From NCBI RefSeq assembly GCF_029581195.1, contig NZ_CP120737.1, forward strand, positions 4,875,001-4,939,000: a stretch of 64,000 nt of DNA, in the 5' to 3' direction. The stretch comes from Solwaraspora sp. WMMD791 (GTDB lineage: Bacteria > Actinomycetota > Actinomycetes > Mycobacteriales > Micromonosporaceae). A program made the position numbers and the translations under genes. The notes beneath the pieces are model-generated. The model saw nothing but the letters and a program-made list of their open reading frames with translations, did not search any database and was not told the origin of the DNA. This document shows positions 30,836 through 39,843 of this stretch, piece by piece. The number at the start of each line of letters is the position of its first letter. Position 1 is the first letter of the stretch.

Positions 30836-33736
30836 TCAGCCCACCCCGAGCAGGATGGCCGCCGCGCCGGCCGGCACCGGGTGGGCCTCGAGCAGGGCGA
30901 CCAGCTCGACCCGGTGCTGCCCGCCGGTCGGCTGCCCGCCGGTCGCCTGGTCGCCGGTCGCCTGGTCGCCGGTCGACCCGTCACCGGTGGGCGGCGCGAC
31001 CGCGCAGTCGAACAGGTCCGCCACCGCGACCGTTGCCAGCGGGAAACCGGCCAGCAGCTGCGGCACCGGTCCGGTCATCGCGTACCGGACGGGTTGCGCT
31101 TCGGCCGGACCCGGCGGCGGTGTCGCCGGGTCCGCCCACGGTGGCGTCCAGGCGTCCACCGCCGGCAGCGCCGCCGGGAACGTCCGACCAGCCTCGCGTA
31201 CCAGCACCGGCAGCAACTCGCCGGCCTGCTCGCGCAGCGTGGTCAGCAACGTCGGCAACCACGGCAGCAGCACCCGGTCGGGCAGCTTCCCGAACGCCGT
31301 CGACAGCACCTCCACCACGAACGGCGCCAACGTCGGCACCGGCTCCAACGCCTGCACGAACCCGCTCAGGTAGTGCGGGAACGCGCCGACGGTCAGCGGA
31401 CTGGCCAGCAGTTGCGTGCAGCGCTCCCGCAGCTGCGCCAACGGCAGCTGACCGAGCTGGGACTGCGCCGCCCAGAGCAACGCCACCTTCGCCGGGGCCT
31501 GCGGATGGGACTGGCGTACCGCCAGCTCCAGCTGGGCCCGGTCGCAGCCGAGCGCCATCGCCAGGCTCTCCATGCTCATCAGGAAGCCCAGCATCGCGGC
31601 CACCTGACGCAGCCCGGTCTCGTCGTCGACGAACGCCGTCGGCAGCAGGGTGCAGTAGTGGGCGTACCCGGTGGTGACGAACGCCTGACACCAGGCCGGC
31701 AACTCGGCCGTACCGCTGGTGCGGTAGTAGACCAGCAGCCGGCGGATCCGGTGCAGCACCTCCGGGGCGTCGTCGACGGTACGTTCGGCGGCGAGCAGCT
31801 GCACCGCGCGGGCCCCGAGCTCGTCGGTGAACCGCCGGTTGGTCAGGTACAGCAGGGAGTCCTCCACGGCGGCGAGGGCCTTCGCCGCCGTGGCCTGCGG
31901 ATCCCAGGCGGCCTTGCGCAGCCGCTGCTCCAGCACCTGCTCGATGGTGACGCCCTCGTAGCCGAGCTCGATGATCGACCGCTGGTGGCGACCGATCGCG
32001 ACGTCCCAGCTCTCCTGCACGGACCGTTCACCGAGTCGACGCTCGCCCATGATCGGGCGGACCGCCTCCGGTGGCAGCAGCCGGCGCAGCGTCCACAGCA
32101 GATCCGAGCAGGGTTGCAGCTGCGGCTCACCCTGCAGGTCCAGCAATGCCCGCTGGACCGTACGTTTCTGCAGATCGAGGCCGAGCGGCGCCAACCGGTC
32201 GTGCACGTCGCGGGCCAACGGTGGCAACGCGTCGTAGCCGACCCGGCCCAGCCGGTCGCCGCCGAACATGATCTCGCAGAGCCGGCGGACGTCACGCCGG
32301 CCCGGCACCACGTCCTTCTCGATGCAGGTGACGGCCGCGTCGGCGAAGTCGTACGGCGTCGGCCGGCGGCGGTTACGCATCTCGGCCAGCAACACCGACG
32401 TCTCGACCACGGCGATCGCGTCGGCCGTGCTGGCCAGGTAGCCGTTGCGCCGGGCCAGCCGGACGATGTCGACCGACCAGCCCAGCAGCTCGGCCTCGTC
32501 GAGCTCACCGGGGCGGGCCGGGGTGGCCAGGAAGCCGCTGAGCCGGTCACCGGCGGTCGCCGTACCGGTAGCGGTCGGCGCGGCGGCCTTCGGCTTGCGG
32601 GCCGCCCGCTTGCGGCCACCGGCCTGCCCGGCCAGCCGGTACGGGGTGACCCGGCCGGCGGTCAGCGCCTTCTGCCAGGTGGCGGCGGCGATCGACACCG
32701 CTCCACCGGCCAGCCCGAACTGTGCCTCGATCGCCGAATGGCTGGACGGGATCAGCCCGTACCGCCAGACGGTGGCGGTCCGCGCGGTGATCTCGAACGG
32801 GGCGTCGGAGTGGACGCCGAACTGCTCCACCCGGCTGGCGGCGTGGGCCGCGCCGCAGACGTACAGGCAGTCGGCCGGGTCGGCACCGGACGCGGCCAGG
32901 TGCTCGCGCATCCGGGTCCACATGAATCGTTCCCGGTCCTCGTCGCGGTCGGCGCGGGCGGCGTCGGTCGGCCGTAGCCGCCGGAACAGGCTACCGATCA
33001 TGACCATGACCTGCCGGTACGTGTCATGGTCGGCGCCGATCAGCGGCTGTTCGACGTACTGGTCCCACCACTCCGACCAGTGCCGCACCTTGCCGTGGTG
33101 CAGCAGGTACGCCTCCAGCTCGGCGAATCCGGGCCGCAGGTCGCCGATCTCCAGCCCGACGGCGTCACCGTGCAGCGCCTTCTCGTCCGCCTGGGTCGGG
33201 TCACCCGCGTCGTCGGGGTCCGTCGTGGTGGCCGCCGGCGCGTCCTCGTCGGGCGGCGACTGCCACTGGAACACATGGTCGGCGGAGCGGTCGACCAGCA
33301 GCAGCTCCACCCCCGGCGTCTCCAGGGCGTACGCGATCGCCTGGTACTCGGCCGACGCCTCGGTGATCGGGGCGATCACACTCAGCGGGCCGGACCCGGC
33401 CGGGAAGCCGGCCAGGTCGCTGGCAAACGCCTGCAACGCCACCGGCAGTTCGCAGTTGCGCAGCTCGGTCAGCAGCGGCTGCAGGTCCTCGCAGAGCTCC
33501 AGGTAGATCACCTTGGGCTGTTTCTCGCGCAGCCGGCGGACCATCGCCAACGCCGAGGACGGCGAATGGTGACAGACCGGGAAGATCTCCAGCTCCTCGG
33601 CGAGCGCCCGGTCGACGTCGTCGACCATGCCGGCGAGGATGCCGGTCAGCGCGTCCGGGCTGTCGGCGAACGCCGTCGCGGCGTCCGCCAACTGCTCCCG
33701 CAACGCCCCGAACCGACCGTCCGACGACGCGCTCAT
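30836..33736 (-). CDS. DUF5682 family protein
   Basis: A 966-residue cytoplasmic protein. The N-terminal part has IFPVCHHSPSSALAMVRRL and KVIYLELCEDL, the His-His-Ser/Gly-Pro and acidic motif that relate DUF5682 to TraB/EreA/ChaN-type hydrolases; catalysis is not proven. CLYVCGAAHAASRVEQF later adds another His. A Lys/Arg/Ala-rich linker separates it from a large helical C-terminal region. The far C-terminus has short TGDQA tandem repeats. It is the last gene of the SWIM/DUF5691/VWA/MoxR operon; its ATG overlaps the MoxR stop (ATGA). DUF5682 regularly occurs with MoxR and VWA partners in actinobacteria, in a system of unknown purpose. Confidence 0.85.
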   Translation of the reverse strand: MSASSDGRFGALREQLADAATAFADSPDALTGILAGMVDDVDRALAEELEIFPVCHHSPSSALAMVRRLREKQPKVIYLELCEDLQPLLTELRNCELPVALQAFASDLAGFPAGSGPLSVIAPITEASAEYQAIAYALETPGVELLLVDRSADHVFQWQSPPDEDAPAATTTDPDDAGDPTQADEKALHGDAVGLEIGDLRPGFAELEAYLLHHGKVRHWSEWWDQYVEQPLIGADHDTYRQVMVMIGSLFRRLRPTDAARADRDEDRERFMWTRMREHLAASGADPADCLYVCGAAHAASRVEQFGVHSDAPFEITARTATVWRYGLIPSSHSAIEAQFGLAGGAVSIAAATWQKALTAGRVTPYRLAGQAGGRKRAARKPKAAAPTATGTATAGDRLSGFLATPARPGELDEAELLGWSVDIVRLARRNGYLASTADAIAVVETSVLLAEMRNRRRPTPYDFADAAVTCIEKDVVPGRRDVRRLCEIMFGGDRLGRVGYDALPPLARDVHDRLAPLGLDLQKRTVQRALLDLQGEPQLQPCSDLLWTLRRLLPPEAVRPIMGERRLGERSVQESWDVAIGRHQRSIIELGYEGVTIEQVLEQRLRKAAWDPQATAAKALAAVEDSLLYLTNRRFTDELGARAVQLLAAERTVDDAPEVLHRIRRLLVYYRTSGTAELPAWCQAFVTTGYAHYCTLLPTAFVDDETGLRQVAAMLGFLMSMESLAMALGCDRAQLELAVRQSHPQAPAKVALLWAAQSQLGQLPLAQLRERCTQLLASPLTVGAFPHYLSGFVQALEPVPTLAPFVVEVLSTAFGKLPDRVLLPWLPTLLTTLREQAGELLPVLVREAGRTFPAALPAVDAWTPPWADPATPPPGPAEAQPVRYAMTGPVPQLLAGFPLATVAVADLFDCAVAPPTGDGSTGDQATGDQATGGQPTGGQHRVELVALLEAHPVPAGAAAILLGVG

Positions 33737-34848
33737 GACAGGGTCGCGATGCTCTGGCGGCCGCCTTCGAGGAACGCCGGCCACTCGCCGCCGTCGGCCT
33801 TGCTGCGCGGCTCGATCACCCCGTGCCAGAACTTGTTCAGGATCGCCAGGTCCTCCGGGCTGCGCCGGGCCAGCGAGCCGACCATCGAGCTGGCCAGGGT
33901 CTCGGCGCGCAGGGTCCGGTCGCCGAAGAACTGGCTGTGCAGGATCGCGTCCTCCAGCACCCCGATCTGCTCGGCGGTGGACAGCGCCGACTCCAACTTC
34001 TCGTCGTCGCTGGTCGCCGACGCGGCGGCGGTACGCAGGTCGGCGAAGCTCTGCAGCAGCACGTCCAGCAGGGTCGGCGGCACCTCCAGGTCGATCTGGT
34101 GGCGGCGCAGCAGTTCGGTGGTCCGGAACCGGACGATCTCCGCCTCGCTGCGCTTGTTGGTCACCACCGGGATCCGGACGAAGTTGAACCGTCGCTTCAA
34201 CGCCGACGACAGGTCGTTGACGCCCCGGTCGCGGCTGTTGGCGGTCGCGATGATCGAGAAGCCGGGCTGGGCGAAGACGATGTTGTCCGAGTCCAGCTCC
34301 GGGATGGAGACGTACTTCTCGGACAGGATCGAGATCAGCGCGTCCTGGACGTCGCTGGTGGAGCGGGTCAGCTCCTCGAACCGGCCGATCACGCCCTGCT
34401 CCATCGCCGTCATGATCGGCGACGGGATCATCGACTGCCGGGACTGGCCCTTGGCGATGACCATCGAGACGTTCCACGAGTACTTGATGTGGTCCTCGGT
34501 GGTGCCGGCGGTGCCCTGCACGACCAGGGTCGAGTTGCGGCTGATCGCGGCGGCCAGCAACTCGGCCAGCCAGCTCTTGCCGGTGCCCGGGTCGCCGATC
34601 AGCAGCAGGCCACGGTCGGAGGCGAGGGTGACGATGCTGCGTTCGACGAAGCTGCGGTCACCGAACCACTTCTGCGGGATCTGCCGGTCGAGGCCGTCGG
34701 CCGGCTCGGAGCCCAGGATGAAGGTGCGCACCATCTTCGGGCTGAGCCGCCAGCTGAACGGCTTCGGGCCGTCGTCGATCGACTCGAGCCAGTCGAGCTC
34801 CTCGGCGTACTTGATCTCGGCGGGGGCGCGCAGCATCTCTGCGGTCAT
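33733..34848 (-). CDS. MoxR-type AAA+ ATPase
   Basis: A 371-residue AAA+ protein. Walker A is GDPGTGKSW (about residues 81-89), the Walker B region surrounds ISILSEKYVSIPELDSDN, sensor 1 is SIIATANSRDRGVND, and an arginine-finger-like LKRRFNFV follows. MoxR ATPases act as chaperones that remodel or insert metal or partner proteins together with a VWA protein, whose gene lies directly upstream. It overlaps the DUF5682 gene by 4 bp. An 87-bp gap with three 18-bp repeats separates it from the VWA gene. Confidence 0.92.
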   Translation of the reverse strand: MTAEMLRAPAEIKYAEELDWLESIDDGPKPFSWRLSPKMVRTFILGSEPADGLDRQIPQKWFGDRSFVERSIVTLASDRGLLLIGDPGTGKSWLAELLAAAISRNSTLVVQGTAGTTEDHIKYSWNVSMVIAKGQSRQSMIPSPIMTAMEQGVIGRFEELTRSTSDVQDALISILSEKYVSIPELDSDNIVFAQPGFSIIATANSRDRGVNDLSSALKRRFNFVRIPVVTNKRSEAEIVRFRTTELLRRHQIDLEVPPTLLDVLLQSFADLRTAAASATSDDEKLESALSTAEQIGVLEDAILHSQFFGDRTLRAETLASSMVGSLARRSPEDLAILNKFWHGVIEPRSKADGGEWPAFLEGGRQSIATLS

Positions 34849-34873
34849 GGTGCGGTTTCTCCTAGTCGAAGGT

Positions 34874-34927
34874 GCTCGTACGGCGAGCGGTGTTCGTACG
34901 GCGAGCGGTGTTCGTACGGCGAGCGGA
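34874..34927. repeat. Three tandem 18-bp repeats between VWA and MoxR genes
   Basis: Units at 34874-34891, 34892-34909 and 34910-34927 share TTCGTACGGCGAGCGG with one substitution in the first. They occupy most of the only sizeable gap inside the operon and include the palindrome CGTACG three times at 18-bp spacing. The set also creates repeated codons in overlapping frames, but no gene is seen here. Confidence 0.8.
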
Positions 34928-34935
34928 AAGGGGGA

Positions 34936-36264
34936 TCAGGTGAGGAAGTTCTTGAGCTCGACGACGAGCTTGCGGACGTGCCCGGACAGCACCGGGGTGC
35001 CCTGGTCCTTGAGCCGTTGGCGGAACCACGGGTTGACGCTCTGCTGGCCGCCGCTGGAGACCGAGCCGACCGGGATCAGCTTGGCGCCGCTGCGGTGCAC
35101 CGACTGCAGCCCGTCGAAGACCTCCTGCGACTTCCACTCGTAGAAGTCGGAGATCCACACCAGCACGGTGTTGCGCGGGTCGACGATCTTGGGTCGGGCC
35201 AGCTCCAGTGCAGCCATGCCGTCGGTGCCGCCACCGAGCTGGGTACGCAGCAGCACCTCGAACGGGTCGTGCACCCACGGCGTCAGGTCCAGCGCCCGGG
35301 TGTCGTACGCGACCAGATGCACGTCCACCTTGGGCAGACCGGCGAAGATCGAGGCCAGGATGGTGCAGTTGACCATGGCGTCGACCATCGAGCCCGACTG
35401 GTCGACCACGACGATCATGCGGGCCGGAGTGGTCCGCTTCGCGGTCTGCTTGTAGAACAGCCGGTCGACGTAGAGCCGCTCGTCGCTCGGGCTCCAGTTC
35501 GGCAGGTTCTTCCAGATGGTGCGGTCCAGGTCCAGGTTGCGGAACACCCGCTTCGGCGGGATCGACCGGTCGATGGTGCCGACGCTGGTCTGCTGCACCT
35601 GGGTCTTGAGCACCTCGGCGACCTCGTCGACGAAGCGCCGGATCAGCGCCTTGGCGTTGGCCAACGCCACCCCGGACAGGTTCGACTTGTCCCGCAGCAG
35701 CTGCTCGATCAGCGACATGCTCGGGGTGAGCTGACGGGCCAGCGCCGGGTCGGCCAGCACCTCCCGCAGCCGCATCCGGCGGACCAGGTCGGCCTCGATG
35801 GTGCCGAGCAGCCCGTCGCGGCGGCCCGGCTGCACACCGCAGGCCTGCTGGTACCAGCCGGCGTCGGACTGCCAGCAGGCCAACTGGGTCGCGGAGACGT
35901 CGCCGCTGCCGGTGGCGAAGATGTTGAGCAGCAGCTTGGAGGCCAGCGCGGCCCGCCGTACCTCGTCGGCACCGACCTGGCCGGTGTCGGTGTCGGCGTC
36001 GGTGTCGGTGTCGGCAGTGTCGTCCTCGGCCGGCGGTGCGAGCAGTCCCGGAAGCTCCTCGGCCAGCTCCGGGAACCGCTGCACGACCGTGTCGATGGAG
36101 ACCGACGGGTCGAGTACGGCGGCCGGCAACCCGATGTCGTCGACGATCGACACGCTGGCCCGCTCCAGAGCAGCCTGCTCCTGCCCGTCGAACAGCCGGG
36201 CCAGCAGCCGCCAGTAGAGCACCTGCCGGCGGTTCTCGTGATGGTTCCTGATGTCAGTGGTCAT
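34936..36264 (-). CDS. VWA-domain protein (CoxE-like partner of MoxR)
   Basis: A 442-residue protein. The C-terminal half is a von Willebrand factor A domain with the MIDAS motif VVDQSGSM (near residue 285), TQLGGGTDGMAAL (Thr of MIDAS) and LVWISDFYEW. The N-terminal half is helical and contains a short Asp/Thr microrepeat around residues 82-93, encoded by GTCGGT-type tandem triplets near 36000. VWA proteins of this type bind metal and cooperate with MoxR ATPases. Its start overlaps the stop of the DUF5691-like gene (ATGA). It probably bridges the ATPase to a client. Confidence 0.9.
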   Translation of the reverse strand: MTTDIRNHHENRRQVLYWRLLARLFDGQEQAALERASVSIVDDIGLPAAVLDPSVSIDTVVQRFPELAEELPGLLAPPAEDDTADTDTDADTDTGQVGADEVRRAALASKLLLNIFATGSGDVSATQLACWQSDAGWYQQACGVQPGRRDGLLGTIEADLVRRMRLREVLADPALARQLTPSMSLIEQLLRDKSNLSGVALANAKALIRRFVDEVAEVLKTQVQQTSVGTIDRSIPPKRVFRNLDLDRTIWKNLPNWSPSDERLYVDRLFYKQTAKRTTPARMIVVVDQSGSMVDAMVNCTILASIFAGLPKVDVHLVAYDTRALDLTPWVHDPFEVLLRTQLGGGTDGMAALELARPKIVDPRNTVLVWISDFYEWKSQEVFDGLQSVHRSGAKLIPVGSVSSGGQQSVNPWFRQRLKDQGTPVLSGHVRKLVVELKNFLT

Positions 36265-37673
36265 TTCCGCAGCAACCGTCCCGCCCGTTCGCGGAGCACG
36301 GCGATCGGGTCGCCGGAGCGGGCCACCGCCTTGGCCACCTTCGGGTCGGTCGGGCCCTGCGCCCAGTCGCCGGTGTGGACGGCGACCTTCTTGCGTTTCA
36401 CCGTGGCCTGTACGCCGATCGGCTGCACCGACCAGCCGCCGCCGTCGAGGTCGCCGGCACCGGCTTCCCAGCGCAGCAGCCCGAGGCAGGCCGTCGAGGC
36501 GGCGACCAGGTCGACGGTGAGCGGGCCGCAGGCCGGCAGCCGGTCGGCGGCGACCGCGATCCGGGCCCCGTCGACGTCGAAGGTCAGGCCGCCGTCGGTG
36601 TCGACCGTGTAGCCCTCCAGCAGCACCGGCTCGGCGATCGTGGCCGGATGCCGGTCCAACGGCGGTACGGCCGGTGCCAGGGCCTCACCGAGCTGCACCC
36701 GGGCCACGGCGAACGGATCGGCCGGCTCGCCGGGCCGGGCCTGCTCGTCGCGCCACACGAGGTCACCGCTGGGGTGCAGGAGCAGGTCGGTGACGTCGAG
36801 GCTGAGCCGGCCGGCGAGCGCGGCCAGCAGCACCGGATGGTCGCTGAACAGCTGCCAGAGCACCGGGCCGACGATGGTGTCGACCTTGGCTGCCGAGACG
36901 GTGACCCGGACCAGCCGCGGCGACTCGCCGCCGGTCTCGAGCAGGGCGTGCACCTGGAGCGCCACGGCGGTGCCGTGCTCGTGTACGTCGACGCCGAGCG
37001 GCAGCAGCCGGCCGGAGACCGGCTCCGGTGCGGTCGGCGCATCCGGCGGGCTGGTCAGCAGCATGCTCCGGGTCCACAGGTCGGCCCACCGGCGCACCGG
37101 CAGCCGGTCCAGGGTGGCGACCGGGCTGGCGTAGGCCAGCTCGGCGGCGAACCCGTCGAGCAGCACCGCGCAGCGGCGCAGCGTCGGCTCGGCCAGCAGT
37201 GCGTGCAGCGCCTGCTGGCTGGTCGACACGATGTCGTGGTCGACGTTGCGCCAACCGGTGATGACGAGTTCGGCCAGCCAGGAGCGGGCGGCGAGCAGCC
37301 GGCCGTCGACCGCACCGGTGGCGGCGGTCGGCACCGGCCAGTCGGCCCGGGGCCGGCCGAGTGCGGCGTCGAGCTGGTCGCGCAGCGCGTCGTGGACGGC
37401 ACCGACGATCGCCGTACGGGCACCGGCGAGCCGTAGCAACTGCTCGTCGCCGACGGAACCGGCCGCCACCTTGTCGACAGCTTCGGCGACGGCGGCACCG
37501 AGCGGCGTCGCGGCGAGGGCGCCGGCCACCTCGGTCAGCGCGGCTGTCTGCTCCGGGCCGAGCCGGCTCAGCCCGGCGACCAGGGCGCGGTCGAAGCCGT
37601 CGACGACGTCCCACGCCTGCGGCACCCCGGCCGGTACGCCGCCGGTCAGGTCGGCGAGCTGTGCGCCGCGCAT
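36261..37673 (-). CDS. DUF5691-like conserved protein
   Basis: A 470-residue protein with no transmembrane segment. The N-terminal 230 residues are helical, of the sort seen in HEAT-like scaffolds. The second half contains beta-rich segments and a basic VKRKKVAVHTGDW patch. By position and composition it matches the DUF5691 proteins that accompany SWIM, VWA and MoxR genes, but I cannot verify the domain from memory alone. It is coupled on both sides: a 1-bp TGATG overlap with the SWIM gene and an ATGA overlap with the VWA gene. It could be the substrate-binding or scaffold component. Confidence 0.6.
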   Translation of the reverse strand: MRGAQLADLTGGVPAGVPQAWDVVDGFDRALVAGLSRLGPEQTAALTEVAGALAATPLGAAVAEAVDKVAAGSVGDEQLLRLAGARTAIVGAVHDALRDQLDAALGRPRADWPVPTAATGAVDGRLLAARSWLAELVITGWRNVDHDIVSTSQQALHALLAEPTLRRCAVLLDGFAAELAYASPVATLDRLPVRRWADLWTRSMLLTSPPDAPTAPEPVSGRLLPLGVDVHEHGTAVALQVHALLETGGESPRLVRVTVSAAKVDTIVGPVLWQLFSDHPVLLAALAGRLSLDVTDLLLHPSGDLVWRDEQARPGEPADPFAVARVQLGEALAPAVPPLDRHPATIAEPVLLEGYTVDTDGGLTFDVDGARIAVAADRLPACGPLTVDLVAASTACLGLLRWEAGAGDLDGGGWSVQPIGVQATVKRKKVAVHTGDWAQGPTDPKVAKAVARSGDPIAVLRERAGRLLRK

Positions 37674-38185
37674 CAGGCAGCCACCGCCCCGGCCGGGAAC
37701 CAGTGCAGCTCGGGCAGCGGCTCGGCGCTGCCGGGCAGCTCCAGGTAGGACAGGTGGCGCAGGAACCGGCTGAACACGGCGGCCGCCGGTGACTCTGCGG
37801 CGGTCTTGACGTAGCGGTCCAGGCTCCAGACGATCTGGTGGCCCATCGTGACCTCGCCGTCGATCTCCATCCGGAGGAAGCGGAGTACGGGTTCGGCGCC
37901 GTACTGCACGATCGCCTCCTCGGCGAGCAGGACGATGTGGTTGCAGGCCGCGCCGTGCAGGCCGCCGCAGGGCCGGTTGTTGTTGGTGCTGCAGCTGAGC
38001 TCGTGCGTGCCGGCGGCGATCGACGACACGTAGACGCGCCCGATGTCCGATCCGCTGGACACGACGCCCTGCAGGCGACCGTCGGCCATCTCGACGAAGG
38101 GCACCTTCGTCAGTTTGCGGGGTCGTGTGGCGGGCACCACCCGCGCCGTGCTGCGCCGCTCGACCGCGGCGTCGTCCGCATCCAC
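37673..38185 (-). CDS. SWIM zinc-finger protein
   Basis: A 170-residue protein with a SWIM zinc finger: HELSCSTNNNRPCGGLHGAACNHI (residues ~60-85, in a CxC-like plus CxH arrangement). Downstream is a helical region with FLRHLSYLELPGSAEPLPELHWFP. SWIM fingers bind nucleic acid or protein. It is the first gene of the five-gene operon, and its promoter must lie in the gap shared with the divergent excisionase-like gene. An RNA- or DNA-contacting sensor role for the operon is a possible reading. Confidence 0.8.
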   Translation of the reverse strand: MDADDAAVERRSTARVVPATRPRKLTKVPFVEMADGRLQGVVSSGSDIGRVYVSSIAAGTHELSCSTNNNRPCGGLHGAACNHIVLLAEEAIVQYGAEPVLRFLRMEIDGEVTMGHQIVWSLDRYVKTAAESPAAAVFSRFLRHLSYLELPGSAEPLPELHWFPAGAVAA

Positions 38186-38355
38186 TGAGTTGCCCTCCAG
38201 GCATGTCGACCGCAGCGGTCACCCGCCGTCACCGGCGACGGCTCCGCTGCGGATCGGGTGATCCGTACGCGAGAAGTTGTATCGAACCGGTGCGACAAAT
38301 CGAGGTGACCGGCGGCGACGGGGGCGGCGAAACTGGCGGCACAGCCAGTGCCCGC

Positions 38356-38396
38356 TATACTTCCCTGTCAGCATGTATTGAGGCCATGATAGGGAA
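38356..38396 (+). promoter_or_regulatory. -10-like box and inverted repeat overlapping the ribosome site
   Basis: TATACT (38356-38361) looks like a -10 element. It is followed by TTCCCTGTCA (38361-38370) and TGATAGGGAA (38387-38396), arms matching at 9 of 10 positions around a 16-bp spacer. The right arm includes the AGGGA Shine-Dalgarno of the next gene, so it can work as a DNA operator or an RNA hairpin that hides the ribosome site. Confidence 0.55.
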
Positions 38397-38398
38397 CA

Positions 38399-38875
38399 AT
38401 GAGTAAGCAGTGGCTGTCCGTTGAGCAGGTCGCGGAGCGCCTTGACCTGCACGTGCGTACGGTGCGTGGTTACATCCGTGACGGACGGCTGCCGGCCGTA
38501 CGGATCGGGAAGCAGTACCGGATCGCGGCGGCCGACCTGGATGCCTTCACCGGTCGATCACCGAATGTGACCGCTCCGGACCGCCCGGTTGTCGAGGTGT
38601 CGGCCGTCGTCGACCTCGACGGTGTCGACGCGGGCGACGCCGACCGGCTCGGCACCCTGCTTGTCGCCGGGGCGGAGAGCGGCAGCGGGGCGTCGGCCGA
38701 GCCGCCGCTGCGGCTGCAGACCGGGTACGACCCGGCGCGCGCCCGGCTGAAGATCGTCGTCTTCGGCGGCCCGGCTGACGTCGCGGCGATCCTGTCCACC
38801 ATCGACCTGATGACGAGACCGGGCAGCGGCATGTTCCACTCGAGCACTGCTGAAGGGGCAGGGGAGGATGGCTGA
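38399..38875 (+). CDS. Excisionase-family (MerR-like) DNA-binding protein
   Basis: A 158-residue protein whose first 50 residues are a winged helix of the HTH_17 type: LSVEQVAERLDLHVRTVRGYIRDGRLPAVRIGKQYRI. The rest contains an acidic linker and a small alpha/beta domain of unknown role (RLKIVVFGGPADVAAILSTIDL). It is the likely repressor of its own promoter through the inverted repeat upstream. The DUF4180 gene overlaps its end by 8 bp, indicating a two-gene unit. It is divergent from the SWIM/MoxR operon and might also control that operon. Confidence 0.85.
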   Translation: MSKQWLSVEQVAERLDLHVRTVRGYIRDGRLPAVRIGKQYRIAAADLDAFTGRSPNVTAPDRPVVEVSAVVDLDGVDAGDADRLGTLLVAGAESGSGASAEPPLRLQTGYDPARARLKIVVFGGPADVAAILSTIDLMTRPGSGMFHSSTAEGAGEDG

Positions 38876-39227
38876 CGAGATCGTCGAGGTGGCCGGCGTA
38901 CCGGTGCTGGTCTGCGCCGCCGACGGGCCGCCCATCGCCAGCGAGCAGGACGCCCTCGACGTCATCGGTGCGGCCTTCGCCGGTGCCGAGATCGTCGCCG
39001 TCCCGGTCGGGCGGCTGGACGAACGCTTCTTCGCCCTGCGCAGCGGGGTCGCCGGCGGCATCATGCAGAAGTTCGTCAACTACCGGCTGCGGCTGGTCGT
39101 GGTCGGCGACATCACGGAGCACACGGCCGGCAGTACGGCCCTGCGTGACCTGGTCGTCGAGTCGAACCGGGGCCGGCAGGTCTGGTTCGTCGACGACCTC
39201 GACGCCCTCGCCACCCGCCTCAGCTGA
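38868..39227 (+). CDS. DUF4180 protein
   Basis: A 119-residue protein of the DUF4180 family, with AFAGAEIVAVPVGRLDERFF, SGVAGGIMQKFVNYRLRLVVVGDI and a closing GRQVWFVDDLDAL. The fold is predicted alpha/beta (STAS-like in appearance). It often follows an HTH_17 or MerR regulator, as here with an 8-bp overlap, but its biochemical role is unknown. It converges with the TetR gene, overlapping its end by 8 bp. Confidence 0.9.
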   Translation: MADEIVEVAGVPVLVCAADGPPIASEQDALDVIGAAFAGAEIVAVPVGRLDERFFALRSGVAGGIMQKFVNYRLRLVVVGDITEHTAGSTALRDLVVESNRGRQVWFVDDLDALATRLS

Positions 39228-39828
39228 GCGGCCAGTTGCGCAGGGCGGCGTCGGCCATCGCCTGGAGTTCGTCGCGGCCGATCCCGCTCGCGGCCTGGAC
39301 CGCGATACCGAACGCCAGGGTCGTGACGTAGCGGGCCAGTAGCCCAGCATCGGTCTCCGGAGGCAGTTCGCCTTCGTCGACTGCGCGCTGGAACCGTTCC
39401 CGGACGGCGGTGCAGCCGTTGTTGCGCCAGGCGGCGAGCAGGTCACGGGCTGGCTGCCCGGGGTCGCCGGTGGCCAGGGCACCCTGTACGCCCAGGCAGC
39501 CGTGGGGGTGGGCGGGGCGCGTGGTGGTGCGAACGGTGCCGGCCAGGATCGCGGTGGCGACGCCGAGCGCGGTTGGCTCCGCCAATGCCCGGGACAGGTA
39601 GCCGCCCGGCCCCTCGGTGTAGCGCTCCAGCGCCTTGCGGAACAGCTCCTCCTTGTTGCCGAAGGCCGCGTACAGGCTGGTGGTGGAGATGCCCATCGCC
39701 TTGGTCAGGGTGGCCAGGTTGGCCCCCTCGTAGCCGTGCTCCCAGAAGACCAGCACCGCGCGATCGAGTGCCGCGTCGGCGTCGAATCCCCGCGGCCGGC
39801 CGATCGGGCCGGTCTGTCGCTCCCCCAC
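39220..39828 (-). CDS. TetR-family transcriptional regulator
   Basis: A 202-residue TetR protein. The helix-turn-helix spans residues 15-60 (ALDRAVLVFWEHGYEGANLATLTKAMGISTTSLYAAFGNKEEL in parts), followed by the ligand-binding core with HPHGCLGVQGALATGD, typical of the group that regulates divergent SDR genes. It most likely represses the SDR gene at 39922 and itself through the two palindromes in the 93-bp divergent gap. The ligand is probably a small hydrophobic or reactive compound; unknown. Confidence 0.92.
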   Translation of the reverse strand: MGERQTGPIGRPRGFDADAALDRAVLVFWEHGYEGANLATLTKAMGISTTSLYAAFGNKEELFRKALERYTEGPGGYLSRALAEPTALGVATAILAGTVRTTTRPAHPHGCLGVQGALATGDPGQPARDLLAAWRNNGCTAVRERFQRAVDEGELPPETDAGLLARYVTTLAFGIAVQAASGIGRDELQAMADAALRNWPLS

Positions 39829-39843
39829 CCTCCCAGCCTACCG

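Noticed and set aside
34874-34927. Possible small gene made of repeated codons
   Set aside because: No start with ribosome site and no stop-delimited frame distinct from the intergenic gap.
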